A stretch of DNA of 64,000 nucleotides from Mesorhizobium waimense. GTDB lineage: Bacteria > Pseudomonadota > Alphaproteobacteria > Rhizobiales > Rhizobiaceae. The notes beneath the pieces were generated by a model. The model was not told the DNA's origin and made no database searches. It saw only the letters and a list, made by a program, of their open reading frames with translations. Every line of letters starts with the position of its first letter. Within the stretch, counting starts at the first letter, position 1. A program made the position numbers and the translations under genes. The stretch covers positions 490,848-554,847 of the forward strand of contig NZ_QZWZ01000001.1 in NCBI RefSeq assembly GCF_003601975.1. The letters are read 5' to 3'. Shown one piece after another: positions 7,960 through 17,402 of the stretch.

Positions 7960-8883
7960 TTAGTTGACGCCCTTTGGCACGTTCTCGGGCGGCACCACGG
8001 TGTCGACCACTTTCTGGCGGTGGAAGATGAACAGGCCGGCGAACACGACTATGGCCGAGCCGATCAGGATGCGCGGACCGGGCACGTCGCCGAAGAAGAC
8101 CAGGCCGAAGACAACCGCCCACAGGAGCAGCGTGTAGTGCAGCGGTGCCAGCGTCGAGGCCGGCGCCAGCTTCAACGCCCTGGTGATCATCAGATGGGCG
8201 CCGCAGGAGACGATGCCGAGCAGCAGCATGGCGCCGAAATCGAGCACCGACGGCGTCTGCCACGCGCCGATTGTCAGCACGCCGCCGACAACCAGCGTGC
8301 CGATGGTCTGCCAGGTGACCAAAGTGGTGTCGCTAGTGCCGCGCAGGCGCCGGTTGAGGATGATGGCGAAGGCGAAGGAGATGCTGCCGACGAGCGCGAA
8401 TATGGAGGACAGCGAGAATGCCGCCGAAGACGGCTTCAGCATGATCAGCACGCCGCAGAAGCCGACCAGGATCGCCGCCCACCGGCGCCAGCCGACCTTT
8501 TCGCCGAGCAGAAAGTGCGACAGCGCCGCGACATAGATCGGCCCCGCCATGTAGAAGCTCATCACGTCGGCGAGCGGCAGATAGACGACGGCGGCGTAGA
8601 ACAGTGCGGTGTCGAGCGTCGTCATCACCACGCGCAGGATCTGTAGTTCCAGCCGCTCCATGCGGAACAGCTTGCCGGCACCCTGGTTGGCGATCATCGG
8701 GCCGAGCACAAAAAAGGCACCGACCGAACGGATCAGGACGACCTGGCCGACGGAGAAGCTGGCGACCAGCCACTTGCCCATTGCGTCGTTCAGCGCAAAC
8801 AGGAAATCGCCGGCCAGCATCAGCAAGATGCCGGCCAAAAGCACGTTCCTGATCGTAAAATTGCGGGCAAGGGAGGGAGCCAT
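7960..8883 (-). CDS. DMT superfamily (EamA) inner-membrane transporter
   Basis: 307 residues made almost entirely of about ten hydrophobic segments, with the duplicated EamA layout (for example VLLAGILLMLAGDFLFALND near the N-terminus and LLLWAVVFGLVFFGDVPG near the C-terminus). Members export or import amino acids, nucleosides or other metabolites; the substrate cannot be read from sequence. It ends convergently with the kinase gene only 17 bases away. It may be a metabolite efflux component for the neighbouring cluster, but that is weak inference. Confidence 0.8.
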   Translation of the reverse strand: MAPSLARNFTIRNVLLAGILLMLAGDFLFALNDAMGKWLVASFSVGQVVLIRSVGAFFVLGPMIANQGAGKLFRMERLELQILRVVMTTLDTALFYAAVVYLPLADVMSFYMAGPIYVAALSHFLLGEKVGWRRWAAILVGFCGVLIMLKPSSAAFSLSSIFALVGSISFAFAIILNRRLRGTSDTTLVTWQTIGTLVVGGVLTIGAWQTPSVLDFGAMLLLGIVSCGAHLMITRALKLAPASTLAPLHYTLLLWAVVFGLVFFGDVPGPRILIGSAIVVFAGLFIFHRQKVVDTVVPPENVPKGVN

Positions 8884-9011
8884 GCCGGCTCCGTAGACGC
8901 CAGCAGCCGATTTGACGAGCGGAATTCGAGGGAGTCGATAAGACCAGCGACGGAAATCGGCTGGTTCTATGCCTTCCGCGCGCTTTCGGCAGGCCGCGTC
9001 GGCACGGTCCG

Positions 9012-9266
9012 CTATTTAGGCTGCGGCCGAATGATGATCGGGCGATAGAGGATCGCCCTGTCCCAGGGATCGAAAGCCGAAGCGCTTCTGAGTTCCGCGC
9101 GCCGATCAAGGTCGATGCGCTGCAGGCATTCGGCGAAGGCATCGTTCTTCTTGGTGAAGCCGTAGGACCGGCATTTCGCCTCGTCGGCGGCGCGGCGGTC
9201 CTCCGCCGACATGCAGCCCGCGCAGAGGGCCGCCAGCGCAACCGCCATAACAGTCACTTGCCACAT
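9012..9266 (-). CDS. Small lipoprotein, function unknown
   Basis: 84 residues. A hydrophobic signal (VTVMAVALAALCAGC) ends in the lipobox LCAGC, so Cys18 should be lipidated after cleavage by signal peptidase II. A very good ribosome site (GAGGAGG) precedes the ATG. The mature part is short, charged and has two further cysteines (AKCRSYGF and AECLQRI), which could form a disulfide. Small lipoproteins of this shape are common in rhizobia. No function is recognised and there is no operon partner. Confidence 0.72.
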   Translation of the reverse strand: MWQVTVMAVALAALCAGCMSAEDRRAADEAKCRSYGFTKKNDAFAECLQRIDLDRRAELRSASAFDPWDRAILYRPIIIRPQPK

Positions 9267-9381
9267 CGTGATCCTCCTCGAACCAAAGTGGAGGCTTATT
9301 GTAGACTTAATTATGGCCAGGCGAAGCGAAGAGGCTTGATGCAGAGAGGCTGGCCTGTTGGGCCTGAAAGGCTCGGCTCGC

Positions 9382-10674
9382 CTATGACAGGGAGCCGGCC
9401 GTGTTGTGCCGACGGTTCACCTGTGCCGGCCGGCCGGCGATCGACAGCCGTGTCTCCTGCTTCGTCCGCTCGGCCACCACCTTGCCCTTGGCGATGACGC
9501 AGAGACGTTCAGGGCGCAAGCGAATAGCCTCGACCGGATTGCCGGCGTCTAGCACGACGAGACTGGCGCGCTTGCCGACGGCAAGGCCGAGATGATTGAG
9601 GCCCATGATGGCGGCGTTGACGTTGGTGACCATGTCGAAGCATCGCGCCATGTCGGCGGGGCTCGACATCTGGGCGACGTGCAGCCCCATGAAGGCGACG
9701 TCGAGCATGTCGGCAGTGCCCAGCGAATACCACGGATCGAGCACGCAATCCTGGCCCCAGCCGACGCGGATGCCCATGGCGAGCATTTCCTTGACGCGCG
9801 TCAGGCCGCGGCGCTTGGGAAAATTGTCGTGGCGGCCCTGCAGCATGATGTTGATCAGCGGATTGGGGATGGCCGACACGCCGGCCTCTGCGATCAGCGG
9901 CAACAGCTTCGAGACGTAGTAGTTGTCCATCGAGTGCATGGAGGTGAGGTGCGAACCGGCCACCCTGCCTTGCAGGCCGAGTCGCTGCGTCTCATAGGCA
10001 AGCTGCTCGATATGGCGCGACAGCGGATCGTCGGTCTCGTCGCAATGCAGGTCGACCATCAGCCCGCGCCTGGCGGCGATTTCGCAGAGCTCCGTCACCG
10101 AACGCGTGCCGTCGGCCATGGTGCGTTCGAAATGCGGGATGCCGCCGACGATATCGACGCCCATGTCGAGCGCGCGGATTGTGTTCTCAAGCGCCGTCGG
10201 CGAACGATAGAGCCCGTCCTGCGGGAAGGCGACCAGCTGCAGGTCGATATAGGGCGCCACAGCCTTCCTGACGTCGAGCAGGGCTTCGACCGCGAGCAGC
10301 CGGTCGTCGCAGACATCGACATGGGTGCGGATGGCAAGCAGGCCCATCGACACGGCCCAGTCGCAATAGGCGAGCGCGCGCTCGCGCACCGCCTCGTGCG
10401 TTAAAAGCGGCTTCAATTCGCCCCATAGCGATATGCCTTCCAGCAGCGTGCCCGACGCATTGATGCGCGGGATGCCGTAGGAGAGCGTGGCGTCCATGTG
10501 GAAATGCGGATCGACGAAAGGCGGCGCGACCAGGTTGCTATACGCATCGATCACCGTGCCCGCGGCGGCGGTCAGTTCGGGCTCGATCGCTGCGATCGTC
10601 TCACCGGTGATGCCGATGTCGGCAATCCTGCCGTCGGGTAGTGTGCCGCCGCGCACGATGAGGTCGAAATCCAT
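9382..10674 (-). CDS. Cytosine deaminase-family amidohydrolase with altered substrate residue
   Basis: 430 residues, full length for the CodA family. Catalytic and metal residues align with E. coli cytosine deaminase at a constant offset of four: His57/His59 (DPHFHMD), Gln152 (AFPQDG), His210/Glu213 (HCDE), His242 (SHLTSMH), Asp309 and Trp315 (DPWY). The residue matching E. coli Asp314 is Cys310 (GQDCVLDPWY). That position governs substrate choice in CodA, so cytosine may not be the substrate; isocytosine-like or other heterocycles are possible. It hydrolyses an amino group from a ring, releasing ammonia. It is a lone gene, and I give no symbol because of the substitution. Confidence 0.8.
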   Translation of the reverse strand: MDFDLIVRGGTLPDGRIADIGITGETIAAIEPELTAAAGTVIDAYSNLVAPPFVDPHFHMDATLSYGIPRINASGTLLEGISLWGELKPLLTHEAVRERALAYCDWAVSMGLLAIRTHVDVCDDRLLAVEALLDVRKAVAPYIDLQLVAFPQDGLYRSPTALENTIRALDMGVDIVGGIPHFERTMADGTRSVTELCEIAARRGLMVDLHCDETDDPLSRHIEQLAYETQRLGLQGRVAGSHLTSMHSMDNYYVSKLLPLIAEAGVSAIPNPLINIMLQGRHDNFPKRRGLTRVKEMLAMGIRVGWGQDCVLDPWYSLGTADMLDVAFMGLHVAQMSSPADMARCFDMVTNVNAAIMGLNHLGLAVGKRASLVVLDAGNPVEAIRLRPERLCVIAKGKVVAERTKQETRLSIAGRPAQVNRRHNTAGSLS

Positions 10675-10849
10675 CCGTCGTCATCCCCTTGAAGAACCAG
10701 CATCCCATCGTGGCGCAAAAGCCACCCTGCCGCAGCCATTTCCTTTCGCAGTGGCGAAAGGTTCCATCCGGCGGCAACTCGCTCTATAAGCCGCCTCTCG
10801 CCCCCGTGGCGAATCCGAATTCGCGTCAACCAGGCATGGGATCAGCCGT

Positions 10850-12604
10850 TTGTTTCGCTTCTTCCGCTCGACGGAGAACCAGCGCCTCATCGTGAGGCTG
10901 GTCCAGGAATCCTTCCGAGAGCACAAGTTTGGATATGGCGCCGCCATACTGTCGATGCTGGTGGTGGCTGCCATGACAGGCGCCAGCGCCTGGATCCTGC
11001 GTGAGATCACGAACGAATTCGTCATCTACAAGCGACTGGACCGCGTCAACCTGATTGCAGCCGCGGTCGCCGCAATCTTCATCTTCAAGGGCGTCGCCAA
11101 TTTCGTCCAGGCCTATTTCATGAGCCGCGTCGGAAACGCCATCATCGCCGACCGGCAGCGCAAGATCTATGACCGGATCCTCGCGCAAGGCATCGAATTC
11201 TACCATTCGACCTCGTCGTCCGACCTGATCACCCGCATGACCAACAATGCACAGGCCGCACGCAGCGTTCTTGACCTCGTTGTCACGTCCTATGTGCGGG
11301 ATCTGGTGACGCTGATCGCGCTGGTGGCAGTGATGGTTTGGCAGCAGCCGGCACTGTCCCTGATCTGCTTCGTCATCGGGCCGGTCGCCATATTCGGCGT
11401 CAACCGCATCCTGAAGCGCGTCCGCAAGATTGCCGCGATGGAGTTCCGCTCGCTCGGCCAGATCGTGCATGTGATGCAGGAAACGGCAATTGGTGTGCGT
11501 GTCGTCAAATCCTTCAATCTCGAAGGCGCGATGCGCAAGCGCATGTACAAGGCGGTATCGGACGTCGAGAACCGCGCCAACAACATCGCAACGCTGGAGG
11601 CTGCCACCAGCCCGGTGATGGAAACGCTTGCCGGGCTGGCGATATCCGGCGCCGTCTTTGTCAGCGGCTTCCTGGTCCTGCAGGGTGGTCAGATGCCGGG
11701 CAACATCATGGCCTTTATCGGGGCGCTGCTGCTTGCCTATGAACCGGCCAAACGGCTGGCACGCGTGCGCATATCGCTGGAGACCGGCATCGTCGGCGTG
11801 CGCATGATGTTCCAGCTGGCCGACCGGCCGCTGACCTTGGCCGAAAAGCCGGACGCCAAGCCACTGCAGCCGGGGCCGGGCGAAATCCGCTTCGATGGTG
11901 TGTCCTTCGCCTATCCGGAAAGCCCGCCGGTATTCGAAGGATTCGACCTCACCTTGGCGCCCGGCAAGATGACGGCGCTGGTCGGGCCTTCGGGCAGCGG
12001 CAAGTCGACCATACTGAACCTGATCATGCGCATGTACGACCCGCAAAGCGGCAAGGTGCTGTTCGACGGCCAGGACATCTCCTACGCAACGCTGGCTTCG
12101 GTCAGGGAAAAGATCGCCTATGTCAGCCAGGATACGTTCCTGTTTGCCGGCACCGTCATGCACAACATCCGGCTTGGGCGTCAGGACGCGACCGACGAGG
12201 AGGTGGTCGCCGCCGCCAAGGCGGGCAACGCGCATGAATTCATCAGCACCATGCCGAAAGGCTACGAGACGGATGTGGGCGAAAACGGCGCCCTACTTTC
12301 AGGCGGCCAGCGCCAGCGCATCTCGATCGCCCGCGCCATGCTGCGCAATGCCGAAATCCTGCTGCTCGACGAAGCAACCAGCGCGCTCGACGCCGAATCC
12401 GAGGCCCTGTTCCGCGACGCGCTGCAGCAGTTGACGGTCGGGCGCACGACCATCGTCATCGCCCACCGCCTGTCGACCGTGCACCAGGCCGATACGATCG
12501 TGGTGCTGGAGAAAGGCAAGGTCGTGGAAAGCGGCCCGCACAAGATTTTGCTCAAGCAGGGCGGGCTCTACCAGAAGCTTTATGAATATCAGCTGATGCC
12601 ATGA
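10850..12604 (+). CDS. ABC exporter, fused permease-ATPase (MsbA type)
   Basis: 584 residues. The first ~320 form a six-helix exporter membrane domain. The C-terminal ATPase has Walker A GPSGSGKST (~379-387), Q-loop YVSQDTFLF, signature LSGGQRQR (~483) and Walker B ILLLDEATSALD followed by the switch histidine IVIAHR. This is the half-transporter layout that homodimerises to export lipids or hydrophobic compounds, as in MsbA. The only in-frame start close to a ribosome-like GGGA is the TTG at 10850, so expression may be modest. The family also includes multidrug exporters, so the substrate is open. Confidence 0.88.
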   Translation: MFRFFRSTENQRLIVRLVQESFREHKFGYGAAILSMLVVAAMTGASAWILREITNEFVIYKRLDRVNLIAAAVAAIFIFKGVANFVQAYFMSRVGNAIIADRQRKIYDRILAQGIEFYHSTSSSDLITRMTNNAQAARSVLDLVVTSYVRDLVTLIALVAVMVWQQPALSLICFVIGPVAIFGVNRILKRVRKIAAMEFRSLGQIVHVMQETAIGVRVVKSFNLEGAMRKRMYKAVSDVENRANNIATLEAATSPVMETLAGLAISGAVFVSGFLVLQGGQMPGNIMAFIGALLLAYEPAKRLARVRISLETGIVGVRMMFQLADRPLTLAEKPDAKPLQPGPGEIRFDGVSFAYPESPPVFEGFDLTLAPGKMTALVGPSGSGKSTILNLIMRMYDPQSGKVLFDGQDISYATLASVREKIAYVSQDTFLFAGTVMHNIRLGRQDATDEEVVAAAKAGNAHEFISTMPKGYETDVGENGALLSGGQRQRISIARAMLRNAEILLLDEATSALDAESEALFRDALQQLTVGRTTIVIAHRLSTVHQADTIVVLEKGKVVESGPHKILLKQGGLYQKLYEYQLMP

Positions 12605-12622
12605 GGCGGTGGCGCGGCTCTT

Positions 12623-12767
12623 CCTTCTCCCCCTGTGGGAGAAGGTGGATCGGCGCGCAGCGCCGAGATGGTTGAGGGGTGCTGGATGGAGTGCCGTCGT
12701 GCCAAGCTGGAACACCCCTCATCCAACCGAGCTTCGCTCGGCCACCTTCTCCCACATGGGTAGAAGG
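12623..12767. repeat. Rhizobial palindromic intergenic repeat, copy A
   Basis: The ~145-bp element begins with a hairpin CCTTCTCCCCCTGTGGGAGA and ends with a related inverted copy. Inside, GTTGAGGGGTG is complementary to CACCCCTCATCCAAC with a short bulge, so the element can fold into one long cruciform. The segment CACCCCTCATCC recurs in copy B at 15374-15496. Such elements are dispersed between genes in Mesorhizobium and related genomes. Confidence 0.65.
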
Positions 12768-12778
12768 GAAAGCGAACC

Positions 12779-14623
12779 TTATTCCGGCACGAACCGCACC
12801 GCGCCCTTGGCCGCGCTGGTTGCCATCGAGGCATACGCGCGCAGAGCGGTCGTGACCTTGCGCTTGCGCTTTTCCTCAGGCTTCCAGGCCGTCGCGCCCT
12901 TCGCCTCCATAGCCGCACGGCGAGTGTCGAGTTCGGCCTCGCTGACGGCCAGGCGGATAGTGCGGTTGGGGATGTCGATCTCGATCGTGTCACCCTCCCG
13001 GACTAGGCCGATTAGCCCGCCTTCCGCCGCTTCCGGTGAGACGTGGCCGATCGACAGGCCCGACGTGCCGCCGGAGAAGCGGCCGTCGGTGATCAGCGCG
13101 CAGGCTTTGCCGAGGCCCTTCGACTTCAGATAGCTGGTCGGGTAGAGCATTTCCTGCATGCCGGGGCCGCCGCGCGGTCCCTCATAGCGGATGACGACGA
13201 CATCGCCGGCCTTGATCTCGTTGGATAGGATCGCCTTGACCGAAGCGTCCTGGCTTTCGAACACGCGGGCCGGGCCGGTGAATTTCAGGATCGACTCATC
13301 GACGCCGGCGGTCTTCACGATGCAGCCGTCAAGCGCCAGATTGCCCTTCAGCACGGCAAGGCCGCCGTCCTTCGAAAAGGGCGTGTCCGCCGAGCGAATG
13401 ACGCCTTTCTCGCGGTCGAGATCGAGCTCGTCCCAGCGGCGGTCCTGGCTGAAGGCGACCTGCGTCGGCACGCCGCCGGGTGCGGCCAGGAAGAAATCTC
13501 GGACGTTCTGGCTGGTCGTGCGGGAAATGTCCCAATGGTCGAGCGCCTCGCCGAGGCTCGCCGTGTGCACCGTCGGCAGGTCGCGGTTGATCAGCCCGGC
13601 CTGGTCGAGCTGGCCGAGGATGGCCATGATGCCGCCGGCGCGATGGACGTCTTCCATGTGGACGTCGGATTTTGCCGGCGCCACCTTGCACAGCACAGGT
13701 ACCCGCCGCGACAGCCGATCGATGTCCTCCATGGTGAAGTCGACTTCGCCCTCATGCGCGGCGGCGAGGATGTGCAGCACGGTGTTGGTCGAACCGCCCA
13801 TGGCGATGTCGAGCGTCATGGCGTTCTCGAAGGCGCCCTTTGAGGCGATGCTGCGCGGCAGCGCCGTTTCGTCGTCCTGCTCGTAATAGCGCTGTGCCAG
13901 GTCGACGACGAGATGGCCGGCTTCGACGAACAGGCGCTTGCGATCGGCATGGGTGGCCAGCGTCGAGCCGTTGCCCGGCAGCGAGAGGCCGAGCGCTTCG
14001 GTCAGGCAGTTCATCGAATTGGCGGTGAACATACCGGAGCACGAACCGCAGGTCGGGCAGGCCGAGCGCTCGATGATCTTGACGTCCTCGTCCGAGATCT
14101 TGTCGTCGGCGGCCGCGACCATGGCGTCGACCAGGTCGAGCGCCTGCGTCTTGCCGGCAAGTACCACCTTGCCGGCCTCCATCGGGCCGCCGGAAACGAA
14201 CACGGTCGGGATGTTGAGGCGTAAGCTGGCCATAAGCATGCCGGGCGTGATCTTGTCGCAATTGGAGATGCAGACCATGGCGTCGGCGCAGTGCGCGTTG
14301 ACCATGTATTCGACCGAGTCGGCGATCAGCTCGCGCGATGGCAGCGAATAGAGCATGCCGTCATGGCCCATGGCGATGCCGTCGTCGACGGCGATGGTGT
14401 TGAATTCCTTGGCGACGCCGCCGGCCTTCTCGATCTCGCGCGCGACCAGCTGGCCGAGGTCCTTGAGATGGACATGGCCCGGCACGAACTGGGTGAAGGA
14501 ATTGACCACGGCGATGATCGGCTTGCCAAAGTCCGAGTCCTTCATGCCGGTGGCGCGCCACAAGCCGCGGGCGCCGGCCATGTTGCGGCCATGGGTGGTG
14601 GTTCGGGAACGATAGGCAGGCAT
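12779..14623 (-). CDS. ilvD: Dihydroxy-acid dehydratase
   Basis: 614 residues, standard length for IlvD. Iron-sulfur ligands are visible as Cys122 (ISNCDK) and Cys195 ([11 protein letters not shown]), with the active-site region [20 protein letters not shown] near residue 530. It dehydrates 2,3-dihydroxy-3-methylbutanoate and 2,3-dihydroxy-3-methylpentanoate to the 2-keto acids, the penultimate step of valine and isoleucine synthesis, in the cytoplasm. It is monocistronic here, with about 270 bases of upstream sequence before the divergent VOC gene. A more distant sugar-acid dehydratase of the same superfamily is encoded at 25800. Confidence 0.95.
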   Translation of the reverse strand: MPAYRSRTTTHGRNMAGARGLWRATGMKDSDFGKPIIAVVNSFTQFVPGHVHLKDLGQLVAREIEKAGGVAKEFNTIAVDDGIAMGHDGMLYSLPSRELIADSVEYMVNAHCADAMVCISNCDKITPGMLMASLRLNIPTVFVSGGPMEAGKVVLAGKTQALDLVDAMVAAADDKISDEDVKIIERSACPTCGSCSGMFTANSMNCLTEALGLSLPGNGSTLATHADRKRLFVEAGHLVVDLAQRYYEQDDETALPRSIASKGAFENAMTLDIAMGGSTNTVLHILAAAHEGEVDFTMEDIDRLSRRVPVLCKVAPAKSDVHMEDVHRAGGIMAILGQLDQAGLINRDLPTVHTASLGEALDHWDISRTTSQNVRDFFLAAPGGVPTQVAFSQDRRWDELDLDREKGVIRSADTPFSKDGGLAVLKGNLALDGCIVKTAGVDESILKFTGPARVFESQDASVKAILSNEIKAGDVVVIRYEGPRGGPGMQEMLYPTSYLKSKGLGKACALITDGRFSGGTSGLSIGHVSPEAAEGGLIGLVREGDTIEIDIPNRTIRLAVSEAELDTRRAAMEAKGATAWKPEEKRKRKVTTALRAYASMATSAAKGAVRFVPE

Positions 14624-14892
14624 GAGTATTCCTTAGCTGGCTGGCTGCGCTCTATGCGGAGCGTGGCGGCGCTGAATTCGGACCGCAGGCGTTATAGACG
14701 CCATAGTTTGGTCTGGCCACAATTTTGCACGGCGCCAGATCTTCCCGAAAAAACAGATTTTCCAAAAAAATTTCACGCCACTTGTCGGATCGCGTTCGGC
14801 ACGGCCGTCCTTGGGCAGACGGCAGGAATGGCACCATTCTCAAAGTCAGCCGTTTACCGCAATAGCAAACGAAGCAACCCGAGGAGCACGAC

Positions 14893-15363
14893 ATGCAAAA
14901 GATCACCACCTGCCTGTGGTTCGACGGCCAGGCCGAAGAGGCGATGAATTTCTACGTCTCCATCTTCAAGAACTCGAAGGTGTTGAGCGTGATGCGCTGG
15001 CCAAAGGGTCATGCAGATGAAGGCAAGGTGCTGGTGACCTCGTTCGAGCTCGACGGCGTGCAGTTCCAGGCGCTCAATGGCGGACCGCAATTCAAGTTCA
15101 ACGAGGCCATGTCGCAGTTGATCGACTGCAAGACGCAGGAAGAGGTCGACTATTTCTGGGACAGGCTCATCGAAGGCGGCGGCGAACCGTCGCAATGCAG
15201 CTGGCTGAAGGACAGGTTCGGCATCTCATGGCAAGTCGTGCCGGAGCAACTGCCGCGCCTGCTTCTGGATCCGGACCGGGCCAAGGCCGGCCGGGTGATG
15301 TCAGCGATGATGCAGATGAGCAAGATCGACATCGCCAAGATCGAAGAAGCGGCGAAGGGGTGA
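14893..15363 (+). CDS. VOC family protein (PhnB/3-dmu-9_3-mt domain)
   Basis: 156 residues with GGAG before the ATG. The pattern ITTCLWFDGQAEEAMNFYVS, then DGVQFQALNGGP, then WLKDRFGISWQVVP, is the PhnB-like branch of the glyoxalase/bleomycin-resistance superfamily (annotated 3-demethylubiquinone methyltransferase-like domain, although these are not methyltransferases). The two beta-alpha-beta-beta-beta modules would form a small metal- or ligand-binding barrel. It lies alone, divergent from ilvD and followed by a palindromic repeat. The specific function is unknown. Confidence 0.8.
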   Translation: MQKITTCLWFDGQAEEAMNFYVSIFKNSKVLSVMRWPKGHADEGKVLVTSFELDGVQFQALNGGPQFKFNEAMSQLIDCKTQEEVDYFWDRLIEGGGEPSQCSWLKDRFGISWQVVPEQLPRLLLDPDRAKAGRVMSAMMQMSKIDIAKIEEAAKG

Positions 15364-15373
15364 TTCAAGCGTA

Positions 15374-15496
15374 CCCTTTCCTTCTCCCGCAGGGGAGAAG
15401 GGTATCGGCGCGCGGCGCCGGGACCGTTGATGGGTATGGGACGGAATGAGGCGTTGGTGTTCCCTGGAACACCCCTCATCCGTCGCCTTCGGCGAC
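15374..15496. repeat. Rhizobial palindromic intergenic repeat, copy B
   Basis: It opens with the hairpin CCCTTTCCTTCTCCCGCAGG and its complement GGGGAGAAGGG and ends with CACCCCTCATCC plus a small hairpin CGCCTTCGGCG. Layout and the shared segment match copy A at 12623-12767. It abuts the broken end of the hydrolase pseudogene, so its arrival may coincide with loss of that gene's 3' part. Confidence 0.62.
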
Positions 15497-16142
15497 TACT
15501 CGACGATGTCGCTGGGAGGATGGCGCGCACGTCGATCCCGGCATTCATCCGGGCAAGTGCTGCCGCCGCCGTCGGGCTCGCCGACAGCCGCTCAAAGCGC
15601 GCCCACCACTGGGTAAAATGCGCGTCATCGACCCGGCCCGGCGCGAAGTTGGGCAAGGTGGCGCCGGTGCCCCATGCTGTTTCCGCCGTCTCGATAAAGG
15701 CTTCGAGGCGTTCCGGCGGCATCACCCATCTGTGGAAATTCGCATAGCCGCCATAGAGCGCCAGCGCCCGCGTCCGCTCCGGATAGCTGGCGGCAAACAG
15801 CATCGCCATCGGTGCGCCTTCCGAGGCACGAGCAGGGCGGCGCGGCCGCTGCCGGCGGCGTCCATCACCGCACGCACATCGTCCATGCGGGCTTCGAGAC
15901 TGGGCAGATGGTTCGCGTCGACCCGGTCGGAAAGACCGGTGCCGCGCTTGTCGAACAGGATCAGCCGCGAGAAGGCCGAAAGCCGCTTCAAAAGCCGGCT
16001 GTAGCCTTCGTCTTCCCAATGCAGGTCGAGATTGGAGATGAAGCCCGGTACGAACACGAGATCGAACGATCCCTGGCCGACCACCTGATAGGCGATCCGC
16101 ACCTCGCGGCTACGCGCGTATCGTGTTTCGATCGGCCTCACG
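15497..16142 (-). pseudogene. Alpha/beta-hydrolase remnant (adenylate-cyclase-associated type), frameshifted and truncated
   Basis: From the GTG at 16142 the frame reads IETRYARSREVRIAYQVV, LVFVPGFISNLDLHWED and LILFDKRGTGLSDRVD, an alpha/beta-hydrolase start. At about 15829 one base is missing: GCTCGTGCCTCGG appears where GCTCGGTGCCTCGG would keep frame. The other frame then continues with ASEGAPMAMLFAASYPERTR, including the serine elbow GASEGAP split by the shift, and runs to NAGIDVRAILPA before hitting repeat B. The catalytic Asp/His part and any downstream domain are gone. From memory, similar proteins in rhizobia are often fused to a class III nucleotide cyclase. A sequencing error could explain the shift but not the truncation. 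Confidence 0.75.
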
Positions 16143-16271
16143 CAAATACCCCGCCCGGCCAGACGACTTCTTGTCGTCAACCATAGCAGAGCCATGCCGC
16201 TTGCGGCAGCCAAACTTTAGAGGGTTGAAATATAGGACCTTTGGCGACCGGCCCGCTGTTGTCAGGCTATT

Positions 16272-16580
16272 TCAACGCGCCGTGTTCTCGGCCTGGGCAG
16301 GCCCGGTGTAACCAATGGTCATGTCGGCCTGTTCTGGCGCCTTGGGCCGCTTGATCTTGGCGGAAGCGGCCACCACCAGCTCGTTGAAGTTCTCGGTGCC
16401 GCCGTCCAGCATCTCGAACAGCTGTCGCCGCATCCGCGGTTCCCAGAACTTGTTGATGTGCTCGGCAACGCCGGCAATGCCTTCCTCGCGCGGCTTGGAA
16501 TGGAAGAAATCGGCGATCTGGTTGGCCATCCGCACCAGCTTTTCCTTGGTGCTCATGATGTGTTCTTCGTCATGCGACAT
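16272..16580 (-). CDS. fdsD: NAD-dependent formate dehydrogenase delta subunit
   Basis: 102 residues from the ATG at 16580, preceded by GGAG; the start lies inside the end of fdhD (11-bp overlap), so translation is coupled. The motif KLVRMANQIADFFHSKPREE followed by VAEHINKFWEPRMRRQLFEML is characteristic of FdsD, the small accessory subunit of soluble molybdenum formate dehydrogenases. It is last in the fds operon, which matches the usual gene order G-B-A-C-D. It is thought to help assembly or stability of the complex. Confidence 0.9.
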   Translation of the reverse strand: MSHDEEHIMSTKEKLVRMANQIADFFHSKPREEGIAGVAEHINKFWEPRMRRQLFEMLDGGTENFNELVVAASAKIKRPKAPEQADMTIGYTGPAQAENTAR

Positions 16581-17400
16581 GCTTGGCAACTCCGGAAGCC
16601 ACCCGGTCCGGGTGGGTGAAAACATCGAAATCGTCGCCGCGAACCAACGCGACGAGCGTCATGCCCGCGTCTTCCGCGGTACGGATGGCAAGTGCTGTCG
16701 GCGCCGAAACGGCGATGATGATGGCGGCGCCGATTGCCGCCGTCTTCTGCACCATCTCGACCGAAACACGCGACGTCACGACGACGGCGCCTGACGCACC
16801 GTCGATGCCGGCTTTCGCCAGCGCGCCGGCCAGCTTGTCCAGAGCATTGTGGCGGCCGACATCCTCGCGCGCCATGACGATGCCTTTGCCGGGGACATAA
16901 AAGCCGGCGGCGTGCACAGCTCCGGTCTCGGTGTGCAACGGCTGCACCTTCGACAAGAGCTTGACCGAGCGGGTGATGTGCTCGGCCTCAAGCGTAAATT
17001 TTGACGCACCGACAGCGTCTACCGACCGCATCGCTTCTTCGATCGACTCGATGCCGCACAGCCCGCAGCCGACCGGACCGGCAAGCCGGCGCCGCCGCGC
17101 CTGGAAGCGCGTATTGGCCTTGTCCTTCAACCGGATCTGGATGTCGATGCCGGAACCAAGATCTTCGACCTCGATCGCCTCAATCTCTTCAGCAGCGGCA
17201 ACAATGCCTTCCGTCAGCGAGAAGCCGAGCGCGAAATCCTCGAAATCGGCCGGGCTTGCCATCATCACCGCATGCGTCGTTCCGGCGAAGGAGAACGCCA
17301 CCGGCGTCTCTTCCGGCACCATGCGGTTCGCGGCCGCCGTCCCGCTGGCGCGGTGCGCCAGCCGCGATATCTGCGTCGTCGCTTTGCGGCGCGCGGCCAA
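16570..17400 (-). CDS. fdhD: Formate dehydrogenase accessory sulfurtransferase FdhD
   Basis: 276 residues. The CxxC pair in VGCGLCGIES (~residues 111-120) and the signature REDVGRHNALDKLAGAL near residue 180 identify FdhD (FdsC in this operon type). It delivers sulfur to the bis-MGD molybdenum cofactor and is required for formate dehydrogenase activity. Translation appears to start at the TTG at 17400, two bases after the fdsA stop, so it is part of the operon. Length is typical. Confidence 0.92.
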   Translation of the reverse strand: MAARRKATTQISRLAHRASGTAAANRMVPEETPVAFSFAGTTHAVMMASPADFEDFALGFSLTEGIVAAAEEIEAIEVEDLGSGIDIQIRLKDKANTRFQARRRRLAGPVGCGLCGIESIEEAMRSVDAVGASKFTLEAEHITRSVKLLSKVQPLHTETGAVHAAGFYVPGKGIVMAREDVGRHNALDKLAGALAKAGIDGASGAVVVTSRVSVEMVQKTAAIGAAIIIAVSAPTALAIRTAEDAGMTLVALVRGDDFDVFTHPDRVASGVAKHVA

Positions 17401-17402
17401 AG

